This document shows, one piece after another, positions 10,281 to 21,715 of a stretch of 64,000 bases of DNA. The notes beneath the pieces were generated by a model. It was not told the DNA's origin and searched no databases. It was given only the letters and a program-made list of their open reading frames with translations. Source of the stretch: Cervus elaphus (taxonomy: Eukaryota; Chordata; Mammalia; Artiodactyla; Cervidae). The DNA is taken from positions 19,609,797 through 19,673,796 of the forward strand of contig NC_057816.1 of NCBI RefSeq assembly GCF_910594005.1. The letters are read 5' to 3'. The position numbers were made by a program, and so were the translations under genes. Every line of letters begins with the position of its first letter. Position 1 is the stretch's first letter.

Positions 10281-10647
10281 CATCTCTGCACCCATCCTGA
10301 AGCTTATTTTTTTCACACTTCTGCTTTCCCCCAAGTCCTTCCTTGAGATCTCTCATCACTGAAAATGCTCCTGCTCCAGCTGGTTATCTTATTGTGAGAG
10401 CTGTGTCTCAGATTAGATAAAAGATGGTTTCTGAGGGTCTCTCCAGTTTGAGATCATTGCTTTCACACCAGGACAAAAGCTCAGAGTATCACAGAGGTGA
10501 TGGCTGGGTGCTGTGCTTTCAGCTGGAACCCAGGAACTGAGTTAGATGTCCATCCATAAGTGTTTATGTAGCTGCTGCCATATTCATGTTGGGTTGTCCA
10601 AAAGGCAGGACTTTTGAGCTCCCTTCAAAATGCTTTACAATATTGAA
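10281..10647. other. Single-copy stretch
   Basis: Nothing recognised. It ends in TTACAATATTGAA (10635-10647), the left TSD of the next SINE. Confidence 0.45.
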
Positions 10648-10959
10648 AGTGAAAGTTGTTCAGTCGTGTCCGACTCTTTGTGACCCGGCAGACTATATGG
10701 TCCATGGAATTCTCCAGGCCAGAATACTGGAGCGGGTAACCATTCCCTTCCCCAGGGGATCTTCCCAACCCAAGGATTGAACCCAGGTCTCCCGTACTGC
10801 AAGCAGATTCTTTACCAGCTGAGCCACCAGGGAAGCCCAAGAATACTGGAGTGGATAGCCTATCCCTTCTCCAGCAGATATTCCTGACCCAGGAATCAAA
10901 CTGGGGTCTCCTGCATTGCGGATGGATTCTTTACCAACTAAGCTATCAGGGAAGCCTCC
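10648..10959 (-). mobile_element. Three-unit Bov-tA SINE (tRNA-half + tRNA + Bov-A)
   Basis: Flanked by identical 13-mers TTACAATATTGAA at 10635-10647 and 10960-10972, so the whole is one insertion. In sense order it has a first tRNA-Glu-like unit with a short Bov-A stub (10959-10839), a junction after TATTCTTG, then a complete second tRNA head and Bov-A body (10838-10648). The same arrangement recurs at 61850-62157, which points to an established subfamily. Confidence 0.93.
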
Positions 10960-10972
10960 TTACAATATTGAA

Positions 10973-11449
10973 TCTTTCACATTCAGTCCCACTGTAGTTT
11001 GCATTTCTCACACCGCTGGGTTGGTGATGGGTCCTGGGACAACTGGAATGAAAGTGACCCCAGAACCAGGGTGGGATCCTGCCAAGCCCCATCCATGAAA
11101 AACAACATGCTGCCAGATGGGAGGAGAGGAAAGTGCTGCTGTCCTCCATCCCTGAGGTTTGAGAGAGAACTCACATGGAATCCAGGGACTAAAACGAGAG
11201 GAGAAGCAGAACTGGTGGCCTTTCCAAAGGGCACACTCTGGCGTCATGGCAAAGACAATTACATAGCTGACCTGAGGCTTGGGATCACAGTAGAAAGCTA
11301 TCAGCCTCCAATTAGAAGCTGGCAGATTCTGCATGGATTTTGGCTTGTCCAGGGAACCTCCCCCAACCAGTGTCTACCACTTCTAGCTCTGCCTCCTACC
11401 ATGGCCCATTAACCTACACCCACAATGATTCTGTAGCATTTGAGCATTG
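10973..11449. other. Single-copy stretch with long chance open frames
   Basis: A plus-strand frame from an ATG at 10999 to 11412 (137 codons) and minus frames over the same interval are all open. I see no domain, and several overlapping frames being open is a composition effect. Sequence around 11240-11330 (CAATTACATAGC, CAATTAGAAGC) could be conserved non-coding DNA. Confidence 0.4.
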
Positions 11450-11643
11450 TGCATGCTCAATCGTTCAGTCATGTCCAGTTCTCTGTGATCCCATAGATTG
11501 TAGACCACCAGACTTTGTCCATGGAGTTTTCCAGGCAAGAATACTGGAGTGTGTTGCCATTTCCTCCTCCAGGGGATCTTCCTGACTTAGAGATTGAACC
11601 CACACCTCCTCTGTCTCCTGCATTGTCAGGTAAATTCTTTGAA
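11450..11643 (-). mobile_element. Bov-tA SINE, diverged
   Basis: Antisense: TTCAGTCATGTCCAGTTC, a TTTTCCAGGCAAGAATACTGG block, CCAGGGGATCTTCCTGAC, then CTCCTGCATTGTCAGG. The tRNA head end has decayed. Confidence 0.87.
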
Positions 11644-12304
11644 CTCTAATGAAATGGTCTCCAGCACCCACAAAGCTGAAACTCAGAGTAGAGTTATCCT
11701 TTTCCTCCCCAAAAGAAACTGCAATGACCTCCTGGGAGAAGCAGCATGAGTCATCTTCATAGCAGCCCATGCACATTCTCCTGTGATGCTTGCTCGGGGC
11801 TACTAAAATCGGTATGATCCTTTCCCCACAGCATCCCTTGGGGTTTTTCTTTGTGTTCTGTTTTGCATTCCTCAGTTTGTTGACATCACTCAGCTGTCAA
11901 AATCATTTCCTTGAGATTGCTGGGGAATCTGCTTGTGAAGGCTCCAGGTTTGTGGATTCTTCTCAACAAAGAAGGGACCAGGAAAAGGGTGCTTGCCAAG
12001 CCAGAACTTAGGAGGGGGAGAGGCTGGCATAATGGCTCTGAGGACAGCAGGACTAGCTGAAAAACGACTTCCTTCTACTTGAATGGAGACAGATCACCAG
12101 GTTTTATAGCTTACTGAAGTCGGATGGGAAGCAAAAATGTGTGCCAGCAGTGAGAGATCTCTCTCATCCCCTATTCCTTATATAGGCCATCCTTTAGGTC
12201 TAGATATTTCAGAGGTCATGTTCTTTTCCTCAGCTAGGTTTAAGGCATTTATTCTGATGTATCAGGAAAGCATGCTTGTGCACACGCCCATTGTTAACAT
12301 AATT
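11644..12304. other. Single-copy stretch, nothing recognised
   Basis: No recognisable repeat, domain or RNA. Confidence 0.4.
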
Positions 12305-12480
12305 CTCAGTCCAGATGCTGGCCCTACCACTTACCAGTTACATGATTTTGAGAAAGTTATACAGTCTTACAAACCTCACTTTTCTCTTGTCTGTAAGAGG
12401 AAGAAAATAATATCTAACACCAGATGGTTGTTGAGGAGTAACAAAGCCACAATGGTAAAATTACTATATGTTTGCCAGAA
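12305..12480 (+). repeat. MIR SINE
   Basis: CCACTTACCAGTTACATGATTTTGAGAAAGTTA, then TTTCTCTTGTCTGTAAGAGG, then GTTGTTGAGGAG, in MIR order. Confidence 0.7.
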
Positions 12481-13036
12481 ACTTAAAAACATTTGAATTC
12501 TCCTTGTCCATCCCCCTGCCTCTTCATTCACACAAAGGAATTCATCCCCAATATATGGATACTTACCAACCCTCTGCCTTCCTGCCCTATGAAATCTGTG
12601 CCTATATCTGTTAATGCCTTAAGCAAAGAGGGATTTCACTTTTTCATACAATAATCTGGGATGAGAGTTTTGCTGGCATTAATTCAGTAGCTCCATAGAT
12701 CAGGGCTGTTGGCTCTGATTCCCTGAGTCTTTACAGAGCAAGACTGGTGCTGCATCTTCAAATACAACATCGGCGTTTAAGCAAGATAAGAGCAGAGGGG
12801 GCTCTGGGTCTGTCCTTTATCATGAGAACTAAAATCTTTTTGAGGGTTCCCCAGAGACTTGGACTTTTATTTCTCGATTGGGACTATGTTAAAGTGCAAC
12901 CTCTAGCTGCAAGGGAGTCGGGGAAAATTATATTAAATTTTGTGCCTCTGCATTGGAGGATGGAAGAAGAAAGAAGGGTAGAAATGCAGTGTCATCAACA
13001 AAAAGGGCCTGCCACCATATCCAAAAGAAATAAAGG

Positions 13037-13038
<2 letters not shown>
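12481..13038. other. Single-copy stretch, nothing recognised
   Basis: An open plus-strand frame from 12747 runs into the TA microsatellite and is not a credible gene. Confidence 0.4.

Positions 13039-13082
<44 letters not shown>
13039..13082. repeat. (AT)n microsatellite joined to a T run
   Basis: About fifteen AT units at 13039-13068 continue into about 14 T. Confidence 0.96.
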
Positions 13083-13249
13083 CTGAAATCTCCATGTAGT
13101 ACAGCTAACTACAGAGCCTCAGTTATCAGGAGGCTGGGGAGCTTTCTAGAATCTAGCAGAAGTGCATAACTATAGCCAGTAATAGAGGCTAATGATATTG
13201 CACAGAAAGTGTCATCTGCTTTGTAGTTCCCTCCCAGGGTTGGGTCATT

Positions 13250-13375
13250 TCAATAACAACAATAGTCATTATTTATTGCATTTTGACTATATGTAGGCCA
13301 CTGTGTTTAGTGCCTTAAGTATGTTGTTTTACTTAATTCTTTGGAGTTAGGAAGTAGGCACAGGTACTTCTCTGA
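13250..13375 (-). repeat. MIR SINE fragment
   Basis: AACAACAATAGTCATTATTTATTGC, TATGTAGGCCACTGTGTTTAGTGCC and TTTTACTTAATTC follow the antisense MIR 3' half. Confidence 0.6.
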
Positions 13376-13424
13376 AGGAATATGAAACAGCCATTTTTTC
13401 TATGTTAATTAATACTTATTGGAT

Positions 13425-13628
13425 TATGGGTAGCTCAGTGATAAAGAATTTGCCTGCCAAGTACGAGACATGGATTTAATTGCTGGGTTGGGAAAATCCC
13501 CTGGAGAAGGAAATGGCAACACACTCAGTATTCTGGCCTGGGAAAGTCCCAGGGACAGAGGAGCCTGGTGGGCTACAGTCCACAGGGGTCACAAAGTGCC
13601 AGACATGACTTAGAAACTAACCAACAAC
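13425..13628 (+). mobile_element. Bov-tA SINE
   Basis: TGGGTAGCTCAGTGATAAAG through GAGCCTGGTGGGCTACAGTCC to a CAACAACAAC tail at 13628. The first bases of the tRNA head are lost. Confidence 0.88.
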
Positions 13629-13775
13629 AACGTAGTTGCCTTACGATGGTGCGTTAGTTTCTGCTCTATGGCAAAGGGAATCTGTCACACGTACACATAT
13701 AGCCCCTCCCTGTTGGACTTTCTCCCCATTCAGGTGACCACAGTGCAGTAAGGGCTCCTGTGCTATACAACAAAT
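13629..13775 (-). mobile_element. L1 3' UTR fragment
   Basis: TGCGTTAGTTTCTGCTCTATGGCAAAGGGAATCTGTC, GGTGACCACAGTGCAG, GTGCTATACAACA. Directly abuts the Bov-tA on its left. Confidence 0.8.
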
Positions 13776-13969
13776 AAAAATAGAACATAGCCTTGCAGAA
13801 TGAGAGACAGAGAACCTTATTAGAGAGACAGGCAGAGATGTTAGTCAAGGGTACAGTTTTAGTTGTATCAGATGAAGCAATTCTGGAGTCTAATGCACAA
13901 CTCAGTGACTAGTACTAACAACACAGTATTGCCTACTTGCAATTTCCTAAGAGGCATGAAGTTCTTAAG

Positions 13970-14035
13970 GAAGAAAAAGAGAGAAAGCAAGCAAGGAAGG
14001 AAGGGAACAAGAAAGAAAGAAAGAAAAAAAGAAAT
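13970..14035. repeat. (GAAA)n/(GGAA)n purine tract
   Basis: Almost pure purine on the plus strand, with GAAGGAAGG and GAAAGAAAGAAAG runs. Confidence 0.85.
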
Positions 14036-14304
14036 CATTTTGTGGGGTGATGAATATGTTAGTTAATTAACTGCATTGCAGTAATCATTTCACAGTAAGT
14101 TCATAAAACATGAGGTTGTTCAGTTTTAATGTATGTAATTTGTATGTGTCATTTATATCTAAATAAGGATGAAAAAACTAAAATTAAATAAAAATTAAAA
14201 ATAAGCACTGTTTTGCATGCAATAAAAAAGGAAAAAAAAAGATAGGCAGAGCATATTGAAGTAAACAAGCCTTCTAAATAATTAAGTGCTGAGGGCAGGG
14301 AGAT

Positions 14305-14500
14305 AAGCGTATTGAACTTGAAGTTAGACTAACCTGGGTTATAATTTCAATTCTGCCATGTACTTCTATGGGCAGAACACATGTTAGTTATTCTCTCTGA
14401 ACTTCTATATCTGCATCAATAGAATGATAACGATAATAAGACCTATGCCATATGGTTTCTAGAAATACAAATCAGATAATAACAGAAAATAGCATATTTT
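14305..14500 (+). repeat. MIR SINE
   Basis: GAAGTTAGACTAACCTGGGTT, TTCTGCCATGTACTTCTATG, TTAGTTATTCTCTCTGAAC, then an AATGATAACGATAATA stretch, in MIR order. Confidence 0.65.
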
Positions 14501-14504
14501 ATGT

Positions 14505-14655
14505 GCTGCTGTCTGAGCACCACATACACACGGGTGCACACACATGCTCTGTAGGAGGAACTCTTATTCCCATTTCACAAGTGAGAAAACTGGTGTCCAG
14601 ATCCACATCTCACGCTGTGTAACCGCCACAGTGCTCTGATGCTGTAACGCTGAAT
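14505..14655 (-). repeat. MIR SINE fragment
   Basis: CTCTTATTCCCATTTCACAAGTGAGAAAACTGG is the typical antisense MIR core. Confidence 0.6.
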
Positions 14656-14671
14656 CTTTGTTTTATATATA

Positions 14672-14850
14672 TACTTATTTACTTATTTGGCTGTGTCAAG
14701 TCTTGCTTGTGGCATGCAGGATCTTTTGTTGTGGCACAGGTTTTGTTGCCCTGTGGCATGTGGGATCCTAGTTTCTCATCCAGGGACCGAACTCTCATCC
14801 CCTGCATTGGGAGGTAGATTCTTAACTACCGGACAAGCAAGGAAGTCCTG
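14672..14850 (-). mobile_element. CHR-type SINE
   Basis: Antisense CHR: GTGGCATGCAGGATCTTTTG repeated as GGCATGTGGGATCCTAG, CCAGGGACCGAACTCTCATC, CCTGCATTGGGAGG, ending at AAGTCCT. Confidence 0.85.
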
Positions 14851-15057
14851 TAACACTGACTTACAAAGGCTGCATATGAAAATTGGCCCACACATCACTT
14901 GACTAGTGGTCTTATATCCCTTTTTCTTAATATCATAGCTTTTTATATTCTTCAAGTGATCTTTGGGGTAAATGCCTTTAGATCAGTGGTCCTCAATCAG
15001 AGATGATTTACCCCCTGCCCTAGTAGAAAAGGACCTATTTGGAAATACCTGGAGATG

Positions 15058-15262
15058 TTTTGGGGTTTCCCTGGTGTCTCAGTGATAAGGAATCTGCCTG
15101 CAATGCAGGAGACCTAGGTTCAATTCCTCGGTCAGGAAGATCTCCTGGAGAAAGAAATGGCAATCCACTCCAGTGTTCTTGCCTAGACAATCCCAAGGAC
15201 AGAGGAGCTTGGTGGGCTACAGTCCATGGAGTTGCCAAGACTCGGACATGAGAGCATACATG
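15058..15262 (+). mobile_element. Bov-tA SINE
   Basis: GGGGTTTCCCTGGTGTCTCAG through to GTCCATGGAGTTGCC and GACTCGGACATGAGAG. Both tRNA head and Bov-A body are present. Confidence 0.92.
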
Positions 15263-16059
15263 CACATGTACAAGACATTTCTGGCTGTCACCTCTGGGAG
15301 GGAGGGGGATGTGCTAGCTGTATCTGGTGAGTAGAGACCAGAAATGTTGTTAACTTTCCTAAAATGCACAGGACAGTCCTCACGACAAAGCTTATCAAAT
15401 CCCAAATGTCAACAGCAACAAAGCTAAGACACTGCTGTAAACCGAGAACTGTCTCTTGATGGTGATCAGAATGACGACCTTAGGAAGCAACTAATACAGG
15501 AAGACCATGTGGAACGATCAGGAAGAAGCAGAGTCTAGACATGCTAGACAGACGCTGTTCTACTACTCAGGGCTGAAAGTGTGACTAGTGAGAGGAATTT
15601 GAAATAGATATCAAAACCCTCTGTGACGCTTATACTTTATGATACAGGTTTATGCCTAAATTAAATTTATAGTAAAATATTTATTATCCTCTGACCCCAG
15701 TGTTGACTTGAACCATCTCACAAATTCCTTTTGAGCGTGTTCATAAAGTTCTATGTAGTTTTAAAGGTAATTCTCTGAAATGAGTTAACCTGACCTGACT
15801 CTTAGAGTCAAGATTTTGGTGCCCAAACAGGATAAGCCATGTCCATAGCACCATTGATAGAACCACGTCAGCAAAGTGTTTTCAGTCTGAACTCCCGACA
15901 CACTACATAGAACTTTGAGTGATTCTCACAAGACAGGTAGTGATCCTGGAGGGTAAGCTAGAAACTATTTTGGAAGGGCAACATTTGGGTCCTCTTCTCC
16001 TGACTTAGCCTTAACTTCTGGTCTGACTCAGTCTTAATGATAACACCCACAACAATAAC
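15263..16059. other. Single-copy stretch, nothing recognised
   Basis: No recognisable repeat, RNA or coding domain over about 800 bp. Confidence 0.4.
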
Positions 16060-16315
16060 TGTCAACATTGATGGAATGCTTTTACATACGGACACTGTGA
16101 TAAAGTCTTTACACAGACAGTTCATTTAATCTTCACAACAAAACTGTGAGGTAAATACCATTACCATGTGTGTTTTATGTATGAGCAAACTGAAGGAGGG
16201 AGGTTAGAAAACTTTCCCAAGATCATATTCAGAATAAGAGTTGGAGCCTTGATAAGAATGCAAGCGATCATATTCCAGAGTCCCTGTTCTTAGACATTGC
16301 TTCTTCTGGGCTTCT
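16060..16315 (-). repeat. MIR SINE, long copy
   Basis: TCATTTAATCTTCACAACAAAACTGTGAGG, GAGCAAACTGAAGG, TTTCCCAAGATCATATTC and TCCAGAGTCCCTGTTCTTAGAC cover nearly the whole antisense MIR. Confidence 0.75.
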
Positions 16316-17034
16316 GTAGTAACCACTGCTTTGGGTCAAAAAGTGTTGAGAAAGGCCTAGAAAATTGTGAAGATTCTTATCGTTTTCTACACCAATGACC
16401 TAGGTCAGTGCTGGGATCTATCAGTAGACTTTGTCTGGCAGAAACAGGATCACATGGTTAAAACATGAAGACTCTAAACCCCATATGTCTCCATAACCAA
16501 TCCATGAGTCTCTTTCACCCTAGTTGAACTTTTAACACCTTAATCCATTTCACCTTTGGTGGGAATGAGTTCTACACATTCCCTTCCTCCTACACATTGA
16601 ATTTTCCTTTGTGTGACTAACTGGCCTCTTCATTGCTTCTGAGGGAGCCCCTCATTCTTCTACAGAAAAACCTTGTCCACATTTCTCATAAGCCTATTTC
16701 TGCACCCACCATGTATGACAAATGTCTTCCCATTGCAAATCTTTCCACCTCCTTGATGGCTGAAGTGGGTCCATTTCTGATCATACTCAGTTCCATTTCA
16801 GAAACTGCCTGAAGACACAGAGGAAATATGGGGCACTCCATCACTGAGCATCCCAGACACCCACTGCCTCGATCTAATCAACTCTGCCCCTCTTTGGGGC
16901 TTTTTGCTAACACGTGGTACAGGGAAGCATAGAGTTGGAAGCACCTGGAGGAAATGCATATGCACCCCTTTCTATTTACATAACGATTAAATCAAAGAGG
17001 GAGGTGGGAGACTGTCTATGAGAAGGCACTTTAC
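16316..17034. other. Single-copy or very old repeat, not identified
   Basis: Pyrimidine-rich at 16500-16760. No family recognised. Confidence 0.35.
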
Positions 17035-17220
17035 TATGAGTCCTGTCTACTTGATATAATGTAATAGTCACAACTCCAGAAAACGGGTCATGTTAATTTT
17101 ACTTGATAGGTAAGGAAGTAGAGGTTCTGAAAGATGACGTAACTGACCCCATGATTCCAGCAGGGATGGCCCAGGATTTGAGTGGGCTCATGCTCCTTCT
17201 GCTGCGACACCTTAGCTCAG
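17035..17220 (-). repeat. MIR SINE
   Basis: TAGGTAAGGAAGTAGAGGTTCTGAAAG, then GACCCCATGATTCCAGCAG, then a GGATTTGAG block, in antisense MIR order. Confidence 0.6.
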
Positions 17221-17289
17221 TCATGACCATGGAGGACTGTAATGCTTACTTTATGTGTCAGGCTGACTGGGCCAAGGGATGCCTACCTG

Positions 17290-17505
17290 TTTGTGAGTGA
17301 GTGAAGTCACTCAGTCATGTCCGACTCTTTGCAATCCTATGGACTATATAGACCACCAGGCTCCTCTGTCCATGGGATTTCCCAGACAAGAATACTGGAG
17401 TGGGTAGCCATTCCCTTCTCCAGGGGATCTTCCTGACCTAGGGATCAGACCCAGGTTTCCCTCATTGCAGGCAGACTCTTTACTGTCTGAGCCACCAGGG
17501 GTGTT
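17290..17505 (-). mobile_element. Bov-tA SINE
   Basis: GTGAAGTCACTCAGTCATGTCC to TACTGTCTGAGCCACCAGGG; complete antisense copy. Confidence 0.93.
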
Positions 17506-17874
17506 AGGTCAAACATTATTCCAGATGCTCAATGAGTGCGTTTCTGGACGAGATTAGCTCCAGCACTGGTGGACTGAGGAAAGCATTCAGTCCTTCTTAG
17601 TGAGGGTGAGTTTCACACAACCCAGTAAGGGACTGAATAGGATAAACAGGTAGGGAAAGGTTGAATTCACTCTGCCTGACTGTTGAGCTAGGGTCTTGAT
17701 CTTCTCCCCTCTTTGGCATTCCTAGTTCTGAGATCTTTTGATTTGAACTGAAATCTACACCATCAGCTCTGCCAACTCTCAGAACATCCAACTATACTAC
17801 TGGCTTTCCTGGTCTTTAGTCTGCAGCTGACAGATCAAGGGATTTCTCATCCTTCATAATCTTATGGGCCAACA
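17506..17874. other. Single-copy stretch, nothing recognised
   Basis: No recognisable repeat or domain. Confidence 0.4.
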
Positions 17875-18092
17875 CGCATGTGTGCTAAGTCTATTCAGTC
17901 ATATCTGACTCTTTGCGACCCTATGGACTGTAGGCCCCCAGGCTCCTTTCCCCATAGGATTTTCTAGGCAAGAATACAGGATTGCCATTACCTCCTCCAG
18001 GAGATCTTCCCGACCAAGGGATCCAACCTGCAACTCTTATGTCTCCTGCATAGCAGGTGCGTTCTTTACTAGTAGCACCACCTGCCACCTTT
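17875..18092 (-). mobile_element. Bov-tA SINE
   Basis: GTGTGCTAAGTCTATTCAGTC, GCAAGAATACAGG, GGAGATCTTCCCGACC, CTCCTGCATAGCAGG, then a decayed tRNA head. Confidence 0.9.
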
Positions 18093-18585
18093 CAGTACAT
18101 CTCTTTCTAGATAGACAGAGACACAGACACAACTATAGATCTCCTATTGGTTCTGGTTCTCTAGAGAACTGTAAGGTGAAGAACACAAAATCACAAAGAA
18201 GAGGGGTATATTTATATGTATGTATTAATCAACATGAAGAGTGATGGAATACTACTACCTCCCCCTTGCAGAGTCAAGATCTTGGGCTTGTCCTCCAAGC
18301 CTCACCCCCTCCACCCATTCATCAGTGGATCTTACATATTTGACCTCCTCCAGAGCAACAGAATATTGCTAAATCCCTGATTTATGTGAGATAGAGTTAT
18401 TGGCTGAGGTTCTTCATGTGTCCCATGATTGCAGCTGGGAGATAAGCTAGAGAAAGACTCAGACTTGGGGAAATACATGATATCTATGATCTGCTCTGGA
18501 TTCTGGAAACGAGGATGTTTCCTTGTTTTACAAACTTAAGTCCCCCACTCCCCTTATCCTATACTTTTCATCTTAGGTATGTTAG
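18093..18585. other. Stretch with possible ancient LTR or DNA-repeat sequence
   Basis: CTATTGGTTCTGGTTCTCTAGAGAAC at 18147-18172 resembles text common at the edge of old mammalian LTR or DNA repeats. I cannot assign a family. Confidence 0.3.
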
Positions 18586-18722
18586 GCTTCCCAGCTGGCA
18601 CGAGTGGTAAAGAACTCACCTGCCAATGCAGGAGACATAAAGGATATGAGTTTGATCTCTGGGTCAGGAAGATCCCCTGGAGGAGGAAAGATACCCTACT
18701 CCAGAATTCTTGACTGAAATAC
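18586..18722 (+). mobile_element. Bov-tA SINE, 3' truncated
   Basis: GGCTTCCCAGCTGGCACGAGTGG to CTCCAGAATTCTTG; then it runs straight into an L1 3' end. Confidence 0.85.
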
Positions 18723-18812
18723 ATATATAGCTGATTCATTTTGCTGTATTAGTAGAAACTAACACAACCTTGTAAAGCAACTACACTCCAATGAAAATTA
18801 ACTTTACAAAGA
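18723..18812 (+). mobile_element. L1 3' end
   Basis: TAGCTGATTCATTTTGCTGTA, AGAAACTAACACAACCTTG and AAGCAACTACACTCCAATG are the final bases of a sense L1 3' UTR. Confidence 0.85.
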
Positions 18813-19513
18813 GATTGAGATGTCTTAGGCCAATTACTTGCCCACCACCCTGATCAGAATTGAATCAGAAGCCCAGTCTGGGTAGGCAGCCAAAGCATAT
18901 GAACAAGAAGATTTACAGGGAGCTGGCAGAGAGCAAATCCAGGGAAACAGGGTAGGGGCTGTCCCGCAAAGGAATAGAGACATCCAGGGACTGAGAAACT
19001 TATTCCTCTGCTTTCTTTTCTTCTCCCAGAAATAACAAACTAGAGCCTGCATCACAACGCTTCTCTCTGTGTCACCGTCATCCTCAGGGGCATCCAGCTT
19101 TGCTGTTTTATTTGGACATTTTTCACTTTCTTCTACAAATTTCATTTTAAAGCCCTTTGGTCAGGTCAGCAACTCTCCTCCCACGTTCCCTGTGAGATGA
19201 ACACCGTCTCTTGCCAGGAACTCTTTGTTCTGGAAAGCCACGGTCCAGGAAAACAAATTCTGCTCTGACACCGTCGACACAGCCAGCTGTTCCCAACTCA
19301 TATGTTACTTTCCCTGCCAAGCTCACAGCCTTCGATTGGAAAAGGAGTTGAAAAAGCAATGCCTGTTATTCTGTTTTCTTTTTAAATCTCACATCTAGAA
19401 CTTCAAAATCATTAAAGGTATGCATCAATTTTGTTCCGATTACATCACTTGGTCTCACTTTAGCCAGCAGAAAAGTAAAGATCAATGTGCTTGATGAGTT
19501 TTGAAAAACTTTC
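18813..19513. other. Single-copy stretch, nothing recognised
   Basis: Short open frames only, none with recognisable features. Confidence 0.4.
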
Positions 19514-19930
19514 TGTTTTTGTTGTTGAGTTGTGAAGTCATGTCTAACTCTTTGCAACCCCAGGGACTGCAGCAAGCCAGACTCCTCTGTCCTCCACCAT
19601 CTCCTGAGTTTGCTCAGATTCATGTCCCTTGAACTGGTGATGCTATTTAACCGTCTCATCTATTGCCGGCCCCTTCTCCTTTTGCCTTAAATCTTTCCCA
19701 GTATCAAGGTATTTTCTAGTGACTCAGCTTTTCACATCAAGGGGTCAAACTGCTGGAGCTTCAGCTTCAACATCAGTCCTTCCAATGAGTATTCAAGGTT
19801 GCTTTCCTTTAGGATTAACTGATTTGATCTCCTTGCACCCCAAGGGACTCTCAAGCATCTTCTCCAAGACCACAATTTGAAAGCATCAGTCCTTCGGTGC
19901 TCAGCCTTCTTTATCCAACTCTCATATCTA
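19514..19930 (-). mobile_element. BovB fragment
   Basis: On the minus strand it encodes KAEHRRTDAFKLWSWRR, LRVPWGARRSNQLILKE and LEYSLEGLMLKLKLQQF, then a broken C-terminus ending in MNLSKLRRWW at about 19620. Its 3' edge is the TTTTTGTTGTTGAG repeat at 19514. Confidence 0.92.
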
Positions 19931-21495
19931 TTTCTGTATCTCCTTGCATATCTATCCCAGGCACCAAGAGGAGCTGCCATATCAGCCTTCCTTCCAGTCA
20001 TCTATCTCTTTCTTGAAGAAGAAAGTAATTGTTACAATTCTTCTCTTCCTTTTAGAAGACAGTTAAAGGCATCTTATTGTATACAATTTAAATTGTCCTG
20101 TGAAGGATAGGACACTCCTTCCCAAAGACTCAATGTTGCCATATTTGGAAGAATCTTCACACTTTTTGCATTGTTCCTGAGACAGTTTTTCCTGCCCAAG
20201 TTTGAGATAGCAAATGGGATGAGATTTGGATGAGCAGATAAGGGTGGGAGAAGGGAATCTAGGTTATGAAACTGTATGTATAGCTATTAAGAGGCAACGC
20301 AGCCCGACATTCTTGGGAGACAATAAAAATCCAGTCTTTCTGGAAAACTTTGTATTGAATAGTAGTAGGAAATGGACAACAGTAGGGTATGAGGGATGGA
20401 TTATAAAGTATACCCAGAGAAGCTTTTTCAAGCTTCCACGATAAGCTGACATGTCTGAACTTTGCAAATAATTGAAGAATGAATGTTTGGTAGCTTATTG
20501 ATAGGACATTTGCTTGATATAAGTACTGTTTCTGAAATATTTTCTCTGGCATTATATACAATTTAGATGACAAGGTTAGGGAATAAATGGAGAGGAATAA
20601 AAAGAGTTAGGAAGCCCTTTCTGTGAGACTCTGCATCTAGATTGGAACCTGGATACATAGTGGGTATCAAGTGAAAGAGGTAATTTAATGAGAACGTGGA
20701 TTATTGTTCATTTCCTTATCATGCCTAATATGAAGGCAGACAAAAAGCGTAGGAGTTGTTGCTTCTGTTTGATTCAGAAGCTTTCCCTGTTTCATCAGTG
20801 GGAGATTGAGGACATGTTGAGAATACCCATTATAAACTCTACAACGATATTATATTGTCCATTCTTGAGGTTTTGTGTCCAACTCAGTGCCATAGTCAAA
20901 CAAGCACTTTTCAACTGCCACTTGGCAATGACGATAAAAATATTATTCTTGGACTTAGAATTTGATCTCTGTTCTGCTGACCCCTACTGATGCGATGACC
21001 CAGGAAGTCTCCAGGTGCTTTTTGCCTCTCCAGAAATAAGGCATCCTGCACACACTTTCACATACAATGGATCTTTGCTTTACGCCATCCTCTCTGATGG
21101 GAAGGAACTTGGTGTTTTCCTTGAGGTGTGTAATTCCCAAGAGACGATTCCAAGAATGACTTCTCATTCTGGTTTATTAGTTTCTAGGCATTAGAGCTGA
21201 ACAAATGTAGCAAAAGCTTCCAGGGTTTAGTAGGATTTACAGGCAATTACTGGAGAGGCAAAGGCAGCACAGGCTATTAGAGAGCCTCTTACAGAGGATA
21301 CCATGTTGCTGAAGAAGCTCCTGGTGATGATTCTTCTCAGGCATGCATGCTCATGGCACAATGAAGCGGTTGCAAAGGGCAGTGATTCCCACAATCATCC
21401 TCTGACCCCAGGCTTTTCCCTACCCCAGCACCACTACCTGAAAATTGGATGCTTGTTGTGCAATGTTTTGACATGTCAACTTATACCTGGAGGTT
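19931..21495. other. About 1.5 kb of single-copy DNA
   Basis: No recognised repeat and no coding domain. The longest frames are about 100 codons and unrelated to anything I know. Confidence 0.45.
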
Positions 21496-21509
21496 CCTAG
21501 AAATTCTAA

Positions 21510-21715
21510 TGTGGACCATTGTCTGAAGTCTCTATTGAATTTGTTACAATATTACTTCTGTTTTATGCTTTGTGTGGGTTGTTTTTTTTTTTTTTTTTCT
21601 TTTTTTTTTTTTTTGATCATGGGACATATGAAATCTTAGCTCCCTGACCAGGAATAGAATCCACACCCCCTGCATTGGAAGGTGAAGTCTTACCCACTGG
21701 ACCATGAGGGAAGTC
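21510..21715 (-). mobile_element. CHR-type SINE with an extra 3' segment between tail and TSD
   Basis: The CHR body is antisense at about 21615-21715 (ATCATGGGACATATGAAATC..GGACCATGAGGGAAGTCCC), with its tail as a T-rich run at about 21582-21614. The 14-mer CCTAGAAATTCTAA flanks at 21496-21509 and 21716-21729, leaving about 70 bp of unrelated sequence beyond the tail inside the duplicated target. Confidence 0.75.

Noticed and set aside
10999..11412. 137-codon plus-strand open frame with overlapping open minus frames
   Set aside because: No domain or family resemblance, and several frames on both strands are open at once, as expected from stop-poor composition.
12747..13169. 140-codon plus-strand open frame
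   Set aside because: It runs through an (AT)n microsatellite and poly(T), giving meaningless YIYIYIFFFFFF residues.
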